64,000 nucleotides of DNA from Bacillaceae bacterium OF18-1A (GTDB lineage: Bacteria; Bacillota; Bacilli; Bacillales; Bacillaceae_G): positions 1,178,001 through 1,242,000 of the forward strand of contig JAQEWB010000001.1 in NCBI GenBank assembly GCA_027694045.1. The letters run 5' to 3'. The first letter of the stretch is position 1. Every line of letters starts with the position of its first letter. Position numbers and translations under genes: made by a program. The notes beneath the pieces were generated by a model. It had not been told where the DNA came from, searched no databases, and saw only the letters and a program-made list of their open reading frames with translations. Below are positions 25,957 through 35,200 of the stretch, one piece after another.

Positions 25957-26030
25957 TATTCCTTTGTATATTTCCGTTTTACAGAGCAAAAACTATGTGA
26001 AATGCGCAATATACAAAGGAGGCAATAACA

Positions 26031-26279
26031 ATGGGATCAGAAGTAAATGATTTTGAAGAAGTAAAATTCCGTGTAGAAACAGCACAAAAAATGGTAGGTT
26101 CTGCAACAATTTCAATGGATCCAGACACATTAGAGCATGCCACTACTGCTGTAGAAGCAGCTCGCTCTCAACTTGAAATTATGAAATCTGTTGCAACAGA
26201 CCTAGATGAACCGTTTTTAATGAATGAGGAAAGAAAATTAAGTAAGTGTGAGCATCAATTACATGAAGCGAAACACTAA
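26031..26279 (+). CDS. ypzA: DUF2524-family small protein (YpzA-like)
   Basis: 82 residues, helical, acidic. HATTAVEAARSQLEIMK and a basic HQLHEAKH end are typical of the family. Function unknown. AAAGGAGG is eight bases before ATG. Position after cspD and before convergent ypeQ-ypeP matches B. subtilis, on which the symbol rests. Confidence 0.75.
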   Translation: MGSEVNDFEEVKFRVETAQKMVGSATISMDPDTLEHATTAVEAARSQLEIMKSVATDLDEPFLMNEERKLSKCEHQLHEAKH

Positions 26280-26314
26280 AAAACATCCAGAGAGTTTTCT
26301 CTGGATGTTTTTTC
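26279..26314. terminator. bidirectional terminator between ypzA and ypeQ
   Basis: AAAAACATCCAGAGA and TCTCTGGATGTTTTTT with a 4-base loop. Confidence 0.92.
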
Positions 26315-26489
26315 ATGACAACTGTTCTCCATATTTTTTCAATGTTTCTCCAACTGTGCATTGCCTAATACAAAAGGAGTGGGCATAATACTTACTATTT
26401 GTCTTTCGATTATGTTCTCTTAAAAAACACCCTTCACAATACGTTTCTAATAAGTCATTTACCTCTGTAATGAGTTGCTTTTTATCCAT
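26313..26489 (-). CDS. ypeQ: small zinc-finger protein (YpeQ-like, C2HCIx2C type)
   Basis: 58 residues. A CEGC pair at 18-21, a mid His (YAHSF) and CIRQC at 40-44 form a CxxC...H...CIxxC zinc site. No known target; it may bind nucleic acid or protein. ATG 26489 follows GAGGTGCAAAG. It is encoded 12 bases after ypeP, co-transcribed with it, and the stop abuts the shared terminator. Confidence 0.85.
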   Translation of the reverse strand: MDKKQLITEVNDLLETYCEGCFLREHNRKTNSKYYAHSFCIRQCTVGETLKKYGEQLS

Positions 26490-26501
26490 CTTTGCACCTC
26501 T

Positions 26502-27161
26502 CTATTCGGTTATTTCTTTATGACTATCAATGACCGTCCCTTCTAACGCTTGCGTTGCTAATTGATGCGCTTCTTTATTTTGTTTTCGGGATATTGGCTC
26601 ACATACAAGTTTTAATTTCATTTGCTTCGCCTTTTGTTCAATTTGATCTAGGTAATGATTTAAATGTTCATCATAGCAAGGCCATTCTCCAGCCAATTGC
26701 TGCAACACTACTTGAGAATCTCCACGAAGTGTAACTGCTTCATACTTAATTCCTAATTCTTCGAGTATATTTATGCCGTATAATAATGATGCATATTCCG
26801 CTTCGTTATTATCATATATGCCTTCTATATATGCATTACGACGAATTCGGTAGTTTGCATTTCCCTTTTTATAATACACACATATACCTACTCCAGCTTC
26901 TTTCGTCTGCAAATCATAGCCACCATCAAAATAAACATAAATCTCTTGCATCTCTTCTTCCACTTGCTTACTCAGTTTTTTCATTTCTTTTAATGACCAT
27001 TCCGCATCCATTTCATCGTAAAATAAAAGTTCTTTCACTCTTCCTGTCTTCTCGAAATCCTCTGCAAATTGAAGTGCTTCTTCTATGTTCATATAATCTG
27101 TTGTTAATTCCATCTGCAAATTACGCTTCGTTTTATACAGCCAATGGATTTTATATTTCAT
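26502..27161 (-). CDS. ypeP: RNase H-like protein YpeP with N-terminal extension
   Basis: 219 residues: about 70 charged N-terminal residues, then an RNase H fold. Catalytic positions 1-3 are present (YFDGGYD, NNEAEYASL, RGDSQVV). The fourth, normally NxxADxLA, reads NKEAHQLA, so Asp is replaced by His. The protein may cleave RNA:DNA poorly or only bind. AAGGGG precedes ATG at 26502-27161. Upstream gene of the ypeP-ypeQ pair. Confidence 0.82.
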   Translation of the reverse strand: MKYKIHWLYKTKRNLQMELTTDYMNIEEALQFAEDFEKTGRVKELLFYDEMDAEWSLKEMKKLSKQVEEEMQEIYVYFDGGYDLQTKEAGVGICVYYKKGNANYRIRRNAYIEGIYDNNEAEYASLLYGINILEELGIKYEAVTLRGDSQVVLQQLAGEWPCYDEHLNHYLDQIEQKAKQMKLKLVCEPISRKQNKEAHQLATQALEGTVIDSHKEITE

Positions 27162-27249
27162 ACTAGATTCCCCTTATGTAAGACTTCTTATATGTATTTT
27201 ATTATATTTTATCAAGGTGCACAGCATTATATTCAATATAATCACATAC

Positions 27250-27283
27250 AAAAAGAGCTATCCCTATTGGAATAGCTCTTTCA
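27250..27283 (-). terminator. terminator of queT
   Basis: AAAAGAGCTAT and ATAGCTCTTT flank a short loop on the - strand. Confidence 0.85.
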
Positions 27284-27287
27284 TCTA

Positions 27288-27773
27288 TTACATAAACCTT
27301 TCAAATTGTACTCGCTTATTAATCCAGTACATTACAGGCATACCAATCGCCATTACAACAAATTCACCCGCTGCACATGTTAACCAAGTCCACATAAATG
27401 GTAGATCAAATGCGAGATGAAGTTCAATTGCAATCATAAACATTGTAATCGTAAAGATAACTGTATTAAAAATCATACGAGCCCAAACACCTTTAATAAA
27501 TCGCATAGAAATAATCGTTGCAACTAATGCAAGAATAGATTGCCCTACTCCAAATACTAAATCGTAAGCGATCATCGGTGAGAAAAAGAGATTCGTTAAA
27601 AATACACCTAATACAATTCCGTAAATTGCTTTCTTATTAAATACAACAAGATGATTAAACATCTCTGAAATACGAAACTGTACATTCGTAAAGCCAAATG
27701 GCTGAATAAGCATAGAAACAGCAATATATAATGCCGCTAAAATACCATTACCGACTAATGTTCTTATATTCAT
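27288..27773 (-). CDS. queT: queuosine precursor transporter QueT
   Basis: 161 residues with about five membrane helices and the QueT-family start LVGNGILAALYIAVSMLIQPFGFTNVQFRISE (read as two blocks). It is the S-component of an ECF importer for the queuosine precursor preQ0/preQ1. The preQ1 riboswitch directly in front of its ribosome site strongly supports the function: when precursor is abundant, translation falls. GGAG lies eight bases before ATG. Single gene with promoter and terminator. Confidence 0.93.
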   Translation of the reverse strand: MNIRTLVGNGILAALYIAVSMLIQPFGFTNVQFRISEMFNHLVVFNKKAIYGIVLGVFLTNLFFSPMIAYDLVFGVGQSILALVATIISMRFIKGVWARMIFNTVIFTITMFMIAIELHLAFDLPFMWTWLTCAAGEFVVMAIGMPVMYWINKRVQFERFM

Positions 27774-27781
27774 GACAAAAT

Positions 27782-27820
27782 CTCCTTAGTTTTTTTACGT
27801 GGGATGGTTTCGAACCACGT
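27782..27820 (-). promoter_or_regulatory. preQ1 class I riboswitch in the queT leader
   Basis: On the - strand P1 pairs CGTGG with CCACG around TTCGAAACCATC. The tail TAAAAAAACTAA is the family's A-rich pseudoknot strand and runs directly into the GGAG ribosome site. This is the compact preQ1-I layout and implies translational control. Confidence 0.92.
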
Positions 27821-27846
27821 TATTCGTTTTTAAGCAACAAGATTAT

Positions 27847-27875
27847 ATTTTACGCAATAGACACTCTTTCGTCAA
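27847..27875 (-). promoter_or_regulatory. queT promoter
   Basis: TTGACG, a 17-base spacer and TAAAAT on the - strand, just upstream of the riboswitch. Confidence 0.7.
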
Positions 27876-27955
27876 TAGATTCCTATCATTCACTACCTTT
27901 TTTAATTTAGAAAACGTATAATAAAACATATGAAATATTTAGGAGGTTTCACTTC

Positions 27956-28828
27956 ATGACTGCAACAATTCAAAATGAAAAAGTGATCGTTTCCATCTCT
28001 GACAAAGGTGCAGAATTGCAAAGCGTTCGCTTAAAAGAAGACAACACAGAATATTTATGGCAAGGGGATGCTACTTATTGGGGACGCCGCGCACCAATTT
28101 TGTTCCCTATCGTTGGACGATTAGTCGATAATACATACTATGTAGATGGTAAACCATATTCTTTAACACAACATGGTTTCGCTCGTGATCTTACGTTCTT
28201 TGTAAAAGAACAAAGTGAAACAAAAATCACTTATAGCGTAACTAGTAATGAAGAAACACTAAAAAAATATCCATATGAATTTGAATTACTCGTTTCTTAT
28301 GAGCTAGATGGACAAATCGTTCATATTACATATGAAGTAAATAATCCTTCTTCAAAAGAGATGTTCTTCTCAATTGGAGCACATCCTGGATTCAATTTCC
28401 CTTTATTAGAAGGTGAAGAATTTACAGATTATCATTTATCATTTAATGGTTCTGAACGCTTAGAAACAAGCGTATTAGAAGGACCTTATCTTTCAAGTAA
28501 AAAGCAACTCATCGCTGAAAATACGAATGAGTTACCACTTACATACGATTTATTCAAAAATGATGCTCTTATTTTTGAACATATGAATACGAATGAAATC
28601 GCTATTCGTTCTCATAAACATAATAAATTTGTAAAAGTAGAATTTGCCGGCTTCCCATTTGTCGGTGTATGGACACCAGGGGATAACGCGCCTTTCTTAT
28701 GTATTGAACCTTGGTATGGAATCGCTGATGAAATAAATCCAGCAAAAGATTTCAAGGAAAAAAAAGGAATTCAATCTTTACAAGCGAATGAAACATTTAC
28801 ATGCCGCTATAGCATTACAATTGGATAA
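27956..28828 (+). CDS. aldose 1-epimerase family protein (LacX/YeaD-like)
   Basis: 290 residues, beta-sandwich galactose-mutarotase fold. Landmarks: YLWQGDATYWGRRAPILFPIVGRL, YSLTQHGFARD with a catalytic-type His, FSIGAHPGFNFPL with the second His, and an acidic late region GIADEINPAKDF. Relatives interconvert sugar anomers or act on hexose-6-phosphates. AGGAGG is eight bases before ATG. Its TAA stop falls inside the left end of repeat copy 5. Confidence 0.88.
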   Translation: MTATIQNEKVIVSISDKGAELQSVRLKEDNTEYLWQGDATYWGRRAPILFPIVGRLVDNTYYVDGKPYSLTQHGFARDLTFFVKEQSETKITYSVTSNEETLKKYPYEFELLVSYELDGQIVHITYEVNNPSSKEMFFSIGAHPGFNFPLLEGEEFTDYHLSFNGSERLETSVLEGPYLSSKKQLIAENTNELPLTYDLFKNDALIFEHMNTNEIAIRSHKHNKFVKVEFAGFPFVGVWTPGDNAPFLCIEPWYGIADEINPAKDFKEKKGIQSLQANETFTCRYSITIG

Positions 28829-28905
28829 AGCGAAACTTTAAGCAGCGGGGGTTTCTTCCCCCCACTACTTATCAGCCCTCACCAATCGGACTTTTACGGG
28901 TACGT
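28825..28905 (+). repeat. short dispersed repeat copy 5 (bcr-like)
   Basis: ATAAAGCGAAACTTTAAGC, a GGGGG...CCCCC hairpin, and CCCTCACCAATCGGACTTTTACGGG. The end diverges from the other copies. As in copy 2 its first TAA is the stop codon of the upstream gene. Confidence 0.7.
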
Positions 28906-28909
28906 AATC

Positions 28910-28947
28910 TATCCCCTACTTGAAGAAAATTTTTAGTAGGGGATAAT
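28910..28947 (+). repeat. strong hairpin before ypdQ
   Basis: TATCCCCTACT and AGTAGGGGATA enclose 14 AT-rich bases, immediately before the GGAGG of ypdQ. It lacks a T-run after the stem, so it may be structural or regulatory rather than a terminator. Confidence 0.6.
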
Positions 28948-28971
28948 CTTATAATTTGGAGGTTTCTCGTT

Positions 28972-29358
28972 TTGATCGAAGTATATATTGATGGTGCAAC
29001 AAAAGGAAATCCTGGCCCTTCTGGTGCGGGAGTATTTATTAAAGGGGTACAACCACCTGTGCAATTATCATTACCCCTTGGGACAATGTCCAATCATGAA
29101 GCAGAATACCATGCTTTACTTCTAGCATTAAAATATTGCACGGAGCATAATTATAGCATTGTATCTTTTCGTACAGATTCACAACTTGTTGAGCGAGCCG
29201 TTGAAAAAGAATATGCAAAAAACAAAATGTTCGCACCGTTATTAGAGGAAGCACTGCAATACATAAAAAGTTTCGATCTCTTTTTTATTAAATGGATTCC
29301 AAGTAGTCAAAATAAAGTAGCTGATGAATTAGCTAGAAAAGCTATATTACAAAATTAA
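28972..29358 (+). CDS. ypdQ: RNase H-fold protein (RnhA-like, YpdQ type)
   Basis: 128 residues with all four RNase H acids in place: IDGATKGNPG, NHEAEYHAL, RTDSQLVERA and KVADELARKA. It is the compact bacterial/archaeal-type RNase HI lacking the basic handle. It likely removes RNA from RNA:DNA hybrids. The start is TTG, nine bases after GGAGG. The EamA gene begins 13 bases after the stop, so they may be co-transcribed. Confidence 0.87.
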   Translation: MIEVYIDGATKGNPGPSGAGVFIKGVQPPVQLSLPLGTMSNHEAEYHALLLALKYCTEHNYSIVSFRTDSQLVERAVEKEYAKNKMFAPLLEEALQYIKSFDLFFIKWIPSSQNKVADELARKAILQN

Positions 29359-29371
29359 TGGGGGTATGATT

Positions 29372-30277
29372 GTGAAAAAAGAATGGATTGCTCCTCTTGC
29401 TTTATTATTTGTCTCTTTTATTTGGGGAGCTACGTTTGTTGTCGTTCAAAATGCTATGTCTTTCGTCGGGCCATTTACCTTTAACGGTATTCGTTTTTTA
29501 TTCGCTGGAATTATTTTATTATTCGTTCAAATGATTTTCTCAAAAAAAGCTTCAAAACAAGATATAAAACAAAGTAGTCGCGCTGGATTAATCGTTGGAT
29601 TCTTTTTATGCGTTGGCTATGTGTTACAAACATTCGGCTTACTTTATACAACTTCTTCAAAAGCTGGTTTCTTAACAGGACTTAGTATCGTTATGGTTCC
29701 AATCTTGTCTTTTATCTTTTTAAAACAGCGAGCTACCATTTTCGTCATACTTGGCATAGCTGTGGCAACAGCAGGTTTATATTTATTAACTGCTGCCGAT
29801 TCTTTCCAATTAAATATTGGAGATATACTCGTTCTCGGTTGTGCGGTCGCATTCGCTGCCCATATTCTTGTTAACGGTTTCTTTTCCAAAAAAATATCAC
29901 CTTTATTATTAAGCACATCTCAAGTATTAGCTGTCGGTATATTGTCTTCTATTTGCGCATTTTTGTTTGAAGATTGGGAAAAATTATTTTCCATATCACT
30001 ATGGACGAATTCTTCTTTTTTATTTGCTCTATTTCTAACTTCCGTGTTTGCGACATCCATTGCTTTTTTCATTCAAACATCAGCACAAAAGCATACTTCT
30101 CCAACGAGAGTAGCAATTATTTTCGCAATGGAACCCGTTTTCGCTGCATTAACAGGTGTTCTCGTTGCAAACGAACAACTTTCTGTTTCTGCTATTATCG
30201 GATGTCTATGTATTTTCTTAGGCATGGTTTTCGTTGAATTACCTTCCAAAACAAAAAAAGAAGCGCAGGCTGCGTGA
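29372..30277 (+). CDS. EamA/DMT-family transporter
   Basis: 301 residues, ten membrane helices in two EamA repeats (LALLFVSFIWGATFVVVQNAM; second repeat from LGCAVAFAAHILVNGFF). Drug/metabolite exporters of this family often move amino acids or purines; substrate unknown. Start GTG 29372 is seven bases after GGGGG; the ATG at 29366 is only one base from it. The stop lies in a convergent hairpin region. Confidence 0.9.
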   Translation: MKKEWIAPLALLFVSFIWGATFVVVQNAMSFVGPFTFNGIRFLFAGIILLFVQMIFSKKASKQDIKQSSRAGLIVGFFLCVGYVLQTFGLLYTTSSKAGFLTGLSIVMVPILSFIFLKQRATIFVILGIAVATAGLYLLTAADSFQLNIGDILVLGCAVAFAAHILVNGFFSKKISPLLLSTSQVLAVGILSSICAFLFEDWEKLFSISLWTNSSFLFALFLTSVFATSIAFFIQTSAQKHTSPTRVAIIFAMEPVFAALTGVLVANEQLSVSAIIGCLCIFLGMVFVELPSKTKKEAQAA

Positions 30278-30321
30278 AGTTACGCTTGTAACTTCCGCAT
30301 AAAAGCCTTAGCGCTTTTTTT
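30253..30321. terminator. convergent terminator region between EamA and the next gene
   Basis: Outer arms AAAAAAAGAAGCGC and GCGCTTTTTTT surround an inner hairpin AAGTTAC-GCTT-GTAACTT. Both stop codons lie inside. Confidence 0.5.
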
Positions 30322-30540
30322 ATCTGTAATTTCTTCCTCTTTCAATCGCTCTAATAACGCAACAAAATAACTTCCATCAAACTGTAATTGATGTTTAATC
30401 GTCGCTTCTATTGCTGCATTCACAATTCCATCAGATGCACCAGTATATCCTTGTCCGAACATAATAAATCCTTGTGCTTCCTCTGATAATTTAAATCCTT
30501 TCGTATGTAAGAATGAAAGATAATCTTCTACTGTTTGCAT
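30280..30540 (-). CDS. conserved-type hypothetical protein, 86 residues
   Basis: Soluble, helical (MQTVEDYLSFLHTKGFKLSE, later FDGSYFVALLERLKEEEITD and KKSAKAFMRKLQA). I think this is a Bacillaceae-wide family of unknown function (possibly DUF6123), but I am not sure of the name. Single gene convergent with the EamA gene. Confidence 0.7.
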   Translation of the reverse strand: MQTVEDYLSFLHTKGFKLSEEAQGFIMFGQGYTGASDGIVNAAIEATIKHQLQFDGSYFVALLERLKEEEITDKKSAKAFMRKLQA

Positions 30541-30624
30541 GTTATTCCCACCTACTCAAAAATTCTCCATCTCCTATCATACATGTTTTTACACGCTATG
30601 AGAATGAAATTTCTTTGACAACTT

Positions 30625-30654
30625 TGTAAATCAATCGTCTACTTCGCTTATAAT
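30625..30654 (+). promoter_or_regulatory. candidate promoter of the isochorismatase-family gene
   Basis: TTGTAA, an 18-base spacer and a perfect TATAAT. The better-looking TTGACA at 30615 is too far (28 bases). Confidence 0.45.
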
Positions 30655-30722
30655 GGAGGATTTCCTAATAATATGAAGGAATATGTACAGTGGAACTTAT
30701 TTCATATTAAAGGGGAGACATG

Positions 30723-31283
30723 ATGAAACAAGCACTATTAATTATCGATGCTCAGCAAGAATTAATTGATGGAAATGAACAAGAAAGTGAAGTTTTTCGT
30801 AAAACAGAACTATTATCTACATTAAATATAGCCCTGCAGAAAGCAATAGATGCAAATGCACTTATTGTTTTCGTAAGAGATATTGATGTTGCTTCTGGTA
30901 GCGGGGAAGGATTTGAAGTACATAATCAAATTCAAGTACCTCCGTCTGCAATCCTTATTAATAAAGCAGCAACCAATTCATTCTACGGTACTTCATTACT
31001 TGAACTTTTAAAAGAAGAAAAGATTAACCATATTGTTATCGGTGGATGTAAAACAGAGCATTGCATTGATACTGCTGTGAGGACAGCAACTGTACAAGGC
31101 TTTGATGTTACATTAATTAAAAACGGTCATTCCACAACTGATTCTACTGTATTATCTGCAGAGCAAATTATTGGTCACCATAATAAAATTTTACATGGTC
31201 ATTATAACGTTGATCATTTTTCTATGGTGAGGGATATCGAGGAAGACCTCTTTCAACCTACTCATGACCAATATCGTGATTAA
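30723..31283 (+). CDS. isochorismatase-family cysteine hydrolase
   Basis: 186 residues. The catalytic triad is visible: Asp in LLIIDAQQE, Lys in ILINKAATNSFYGT, Cys in GGCKTEHCIDTAVRTA. Relatives hydrolyse nicotinamide, N-carbamoyl compounds or isochorismate; there is no EntB carrier domain and no siderophore genes nearby, so a small amidase is likelier. ATG 30723 is seven bases after AGGGGAG; ATG 30720 is also possible. Single gene with terminator. Confidence 0.88.
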   Translation: MKQALLIIDAQQELIDGNEQESEVFRKTELLSTLNIALQKAIDANALIVFVRDIDVASGSGEGFEVHNQIQVPPSAILINKAATNSFYGTSLLELLKEEKINHIVIGGCKTEHCIDTAVRTATVQGFDVTLIKNGHSTTDSTVLSAEQIIGHHNKILHGHYNVDHFSMVRDIEEDLFQPTHDQYRD

Positions 31284-31284
31284 C

Positions 31285-31318
31285 GAAAAAAATCCTTCAT
31301 TCAGAAGGATTCTTTTTT
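31285..31318. terminator. bidirectional terminator
   Basis: AAAAAATCCTTC and GAAGGATTCTTTTTT around ATTCA, between convergent genes. Confidence 0.9.
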
Positions 31319-32177
31319 ATCCAAAAATTTGTGCTGCAATGCTATATAATTCTCCATTTCTTTTCAAAAATTGATCATTATTTTTCATCATAATTGGTGG
31401 TGTATTCACTTTTTTAAAACCAGTAACCTCTAATTCTTTCATAAAATCTTTCTTTCCTTCTGGTACATCTATTCTTAATTTACCATTATGCCCTTTTGCT
31501 AAATCATGTACAATTCTCATTGCCATCTCATCATTTTTAGCAACAACCGGTCCTATTATTTTATTTTCTGGTGTTTGTATGCTTAAACCGTAACCTAATA
31601 CATTTTGTTCCTTGTCCTTTACAACGATACACTGTTCACTTTGCATAATTCTTGTCTTTAAAAATTCTTTTCTATTTGTTCCAAACGCATATTCATCTAT
31701 TTTTATTATTTCTTCTAAATCCCTCTCTTTATAATTCATCACATATTCTTCATTTCCTTGACAGTTATAATTCGTATTGTACGAGTTACATATGTATTTA
31801 GAAACATAGCTCACTGCCTTAAATCCTAATTTTTCATATAAAGGTTTCCCCTCATCTGTAGCAATCAGCATAATTGAAGTTCGAGCTGATACGCTATTCA
31901 TGCAAGAACTCGTTATCGCCTTTCCAATCCCTCTTTCCTTATAATCTGGATGTACAATCACCATTCCGATAGACGCTAATTTCTCCCCATATAGTATTAT
32001 TGCCGCGCTAGCAATTAGTTCCTCTCTCTCATTCCAAACACCATATACAATCCCTGCGTTAAAAATAGTCTCAATTTCTTCTCTGTTATAATCCCAACCA
32101 ATATAAGATGATAATGCTACAATATCGTCTATTTGTTCTTCCCTAAGACGATCCACGCTATATGCCAATTCTCTCAT
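31317..32177 (-). CDS. tandem GNAT-domain acetyltransferase
   Basis: 286 residues with two GNAT-like halves. The first (1-135) has the acetyl-CoA loop VIVHPDYKERGIGKAI. The second (about 150-286) begins YKERDLEEIIKIDEYAF and keeps the fold but a weaker CoA loop, so it may be a substrate-side domain. Substrate unknown. ATG 32177 lies just after GAGGTGG; the frame is open 15 bases further. Divergent from the giant gene. Confidence 0.85.
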   Translation of the reverse strand: MRELAYSVDRLREEQIDDIVALSSYIGWDYNREEIETIFNAGIVYGVWNEREELIASAAIILYGEKLASIGMVIVHPDYKERGIGKAITSSCMNSVSARTSIMLIATDEGKPLYEKLGFKAVSYVSKYICNSYNTNYNCQGNEEYVMNYKERDLEEIIKIDEYAFGTNRKEFLKTRIMQSEQCIVVKDKEQNVLGYGLSIQTPENKIIGPVVAKNDEMAMRIVHDLAKGHNGKLRIDVPEGKKDFMKELEVTGFKKVNTPPIMMKNNDQFLKRNGELYSIAAQIFG

Positions 32178-32236
32178 TCTCCACCTCATCACTTAGACGT
32201 CTGAATCAATCTTCTCAATTCAACTTGTACATGTTT

Positions 32237-32263
32237 CCATTTATTTGTCACACACATATTCTA
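32237..32263 (+). promoter_or_regulatory. sigma-K-like promoter of the giant repeat gene
   Basis: CATATTCTA (32255-32263) fits the sigma-K -10 pattern CATAnnnTA, 36 bases before ATG. Upstream at 15-16 bases is CCA rather than the preferred ACA/AC. No sigma-A box is better. The matching element before the neighbouring beta-helix gene strengthens the call. Confidence 0.5.
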
Positions 32264-32299
32264 TTTTGACCAAGACTATATTGTAAATGAGGTGACAAC

Positions 32300-35200
32300 A
32301 TGCCCATTACGAATCGATTTTCTACCACCACTAACGGCGCACTTGCAATTACAGGAAACACACTAGGTTTAAGTAAGCTTAGTAATCAAAACCGTGCTGG
32401 TACAATCGGGGCAATTGGTGCATTCACAACTACGAATACCGGGTTACAAGTACCTACTTTTCCTGCTGGTACAACATTAAACTATACACAAAATAGTTCT
32501 ACTGCTATTTTAAATATCCCTGCTGGTAGTACGATTCTTTACGCTGAACTCGTTTGGGGTGGAAACTATTTATCTCGTGATCAAAACATTACGAGTGTAT
32601 TAGGAAACCCAGTTTCTTTCACAACACCTGTTTCAACATACTCAATTACTCCATCAGCTGTTACAGCTTCAAATCAAACATTCGTTTCTGGATCAGTCAC
32701 ATTTGGATTTTATACACGTTCAGCAGATGTAACGTCACTCATTCAAGCTGCAGGAAGCGGTTCTTATACGACCGGAGCTGTCCCTGGGCTTGTAGATCCT
32801 ATAGATGCTTCTAATGGAACAATTAATTCGGCTGGATGGACGCTTATCGTCGCTTACCAAAATGGGACATTACCTGCAAGAAACTTAACAATTTACGTAG
32901 CCGGCAACCGTGTGTCTGCGGAAACTGGTAGTGCCGATGTATCTGTCTCAGGATTTTTAACACCTGCAGGAGGGCCTGTCAGCGGAAGGTTATTTTTAAG
33001 TTCTACCGAAGGAGATGCTGATTTAACCGGGGATCAAGCTTTATTTGGACCAAATTTCAGTTCATTAAATGCTCTATCAGGACCAAATAATGCTGTAAAT
33101 AATTTCTTTGGATCTCAAATTAATAATGCTACAGGAAACTTAGATACAACTGGGACATTTGGCACGCGAAATCAAAGTGCTTCTACAAGTACAAACATCT
33201 CTGCTGGAAGGCAGGGCTGGGACATTACTTCCATTGATATTTCTCCTTATTTAACAAACTCTCAAGTCTCTGCTGCAATCCGTTTAACAACTAACGGTGA
33301 TGCATACATGTTAAATACAGTTGGCTTACAAATTAATATAAATTCACCTAACATACAAGCCACAAAAAACGTGAATAAGAGTGTCGCTGCCATTGGAGAC
33401 ATTCTCACTTATACGGTTACTGTTCCTAACACCGGTCTTCTCCCCGCTAATAACGTGACTTTTACAGACATTCTCCCTAACGGTACTTCCTTTATACCTG
33501 GAAGCGTAACGATAGATAATATTCCACAAACAAATGCAAATCCGGTCGCAGGTATATCTCTTGGAACAATTAGTAACGGATCTTCTCGTACAGTAACTTT
33601 CCAAGCGACTGTCGTTTCTTTTCCAAGTCAAAACCCTATTGCTAACACTGCTAACGTTACATTTCAATATACACCGATTGCTGGTGGAACGACTTTTAAT
33701 GGCCTTGCAACAAGCAACTCTGCAGGTACACAAATTAATCTCGCGGATATTAATGGTACGAAATCGGTTAACAAAATCTTCACCGATATTGGCGAAACAT
33801 TAACTTACAGTATCTCCTTAGCTAATATAGGAAATATCTCTGCAACGAATGTTATATATACCGATCCGATTCCTAGCGGGACTACTTTCATTCCAGGGAG
33901 TGTAACTGTTAACGGAGTTACTCAAGCTGGAGCAAACCCTGCTAATGGTATATCAGTTGGATCTATTGCCGCAAATTCTACTACTACTATTTCATTTCAA
34001 GTATTCGTTCCTTCTCTCCCACAAACAAATCCAATTTTAAATAGTGGTACAACAACATATCAATACATTCCTGTACCAAATCAACCGGCAGTAAGTGGGA
34101 CTGATACGACAAATATTGTCTCCACTCAAGTGAGTAATGCTACTGTCACGATGACGAAGACCGTAGATAAAAACTATGCTGATATTGGCGATACACTAAC
34201 TTACACTGTTGCCTTTACAGGTACAGGTAATACAAATGCGAATAACGTTATTTTTACAGATGCCATTCCTACAGGAACAACTTTTGTTCTAAACAGTTTA
34301 ACAATAGATGGCACAACACAAGTAGGCGCAAATCCCACTAACGGTGTGAACATCGGCTCCATCCCAACTGGGACGACAAAAAACGTTTCATTTCAAGTAA
34401 TTGTAAACACCATCCCCGCGTCAAATATTGTATCTAATGGAGCAAGTGCTTCTTATCAATACACCGTCAACCCTAGTCAATCACCCGTTACGAAAAACAT
34501 TTCTTCTAATCTCGTTTCCACTCAAGTTAACAATGCAAATTTAACATTAACAAAGTCTACAAATAAACAATTTGCTACGATTGGAAATACAATCAGTTAT
34601 ACAATCCTTATTACAAACAGTGGAAATACAGCTGCAACAAACGTACAGCTAACAGATCCACTTCCCAATGGAACGATATTAACACCAGGTTCTGTAACAC
34701 TCAATGGCGTTTTACAAAATGTAGATTCCCTCGTTGCCTTACCTATTGGTACAATTCCTGGCGGAGCAACTTTCACCTTATCCTTCCAAGTAACAGTCAT
34801 CAATATTACCACTCAAAACCCTATCATTAACAACGCTTTCGCATCTTATATTTACACTGTCAATCCAAGCCTGCCACCAACTTCAAAAACAGCAAACTCT
34901 AATTCTGTTTCATCAACAATTAGACTAGCAAATCTTCACGCTATTAAATCTGTAGATCAAACTTTTGCAGAAGTTGGAGATACATTAACTTATTCCATTT
35001 CCCTTACAAACGACGGAAATGTCGCAGCAAACAATGTAGTATTATCCGATGCCGTTGCGAATGGTACTTCCTTTGTACCAAACAGTGTTACAATTAATGG
35101 TGTTACTCAGCCAAGTATTACACCAGCTAACATCAACGTTGGTAGCATCAATGCTAATACTACCACTACAGTTTCTTTCCAAGTATTAATAACTAGTATT

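Noticed and set aside
30615..30654. TTGACA with TATAAT before the isochorismatase-family gene
   Set aside because: Spacing is 28 bases; a weaker -35 at 30625 fits better.
33344..33733. Leftward open frames inside the giant gene
   Set aside because: Cys/Arg-rich or low-complexity translations without ribosome sites; shadows of the DUF11 codon pattern.
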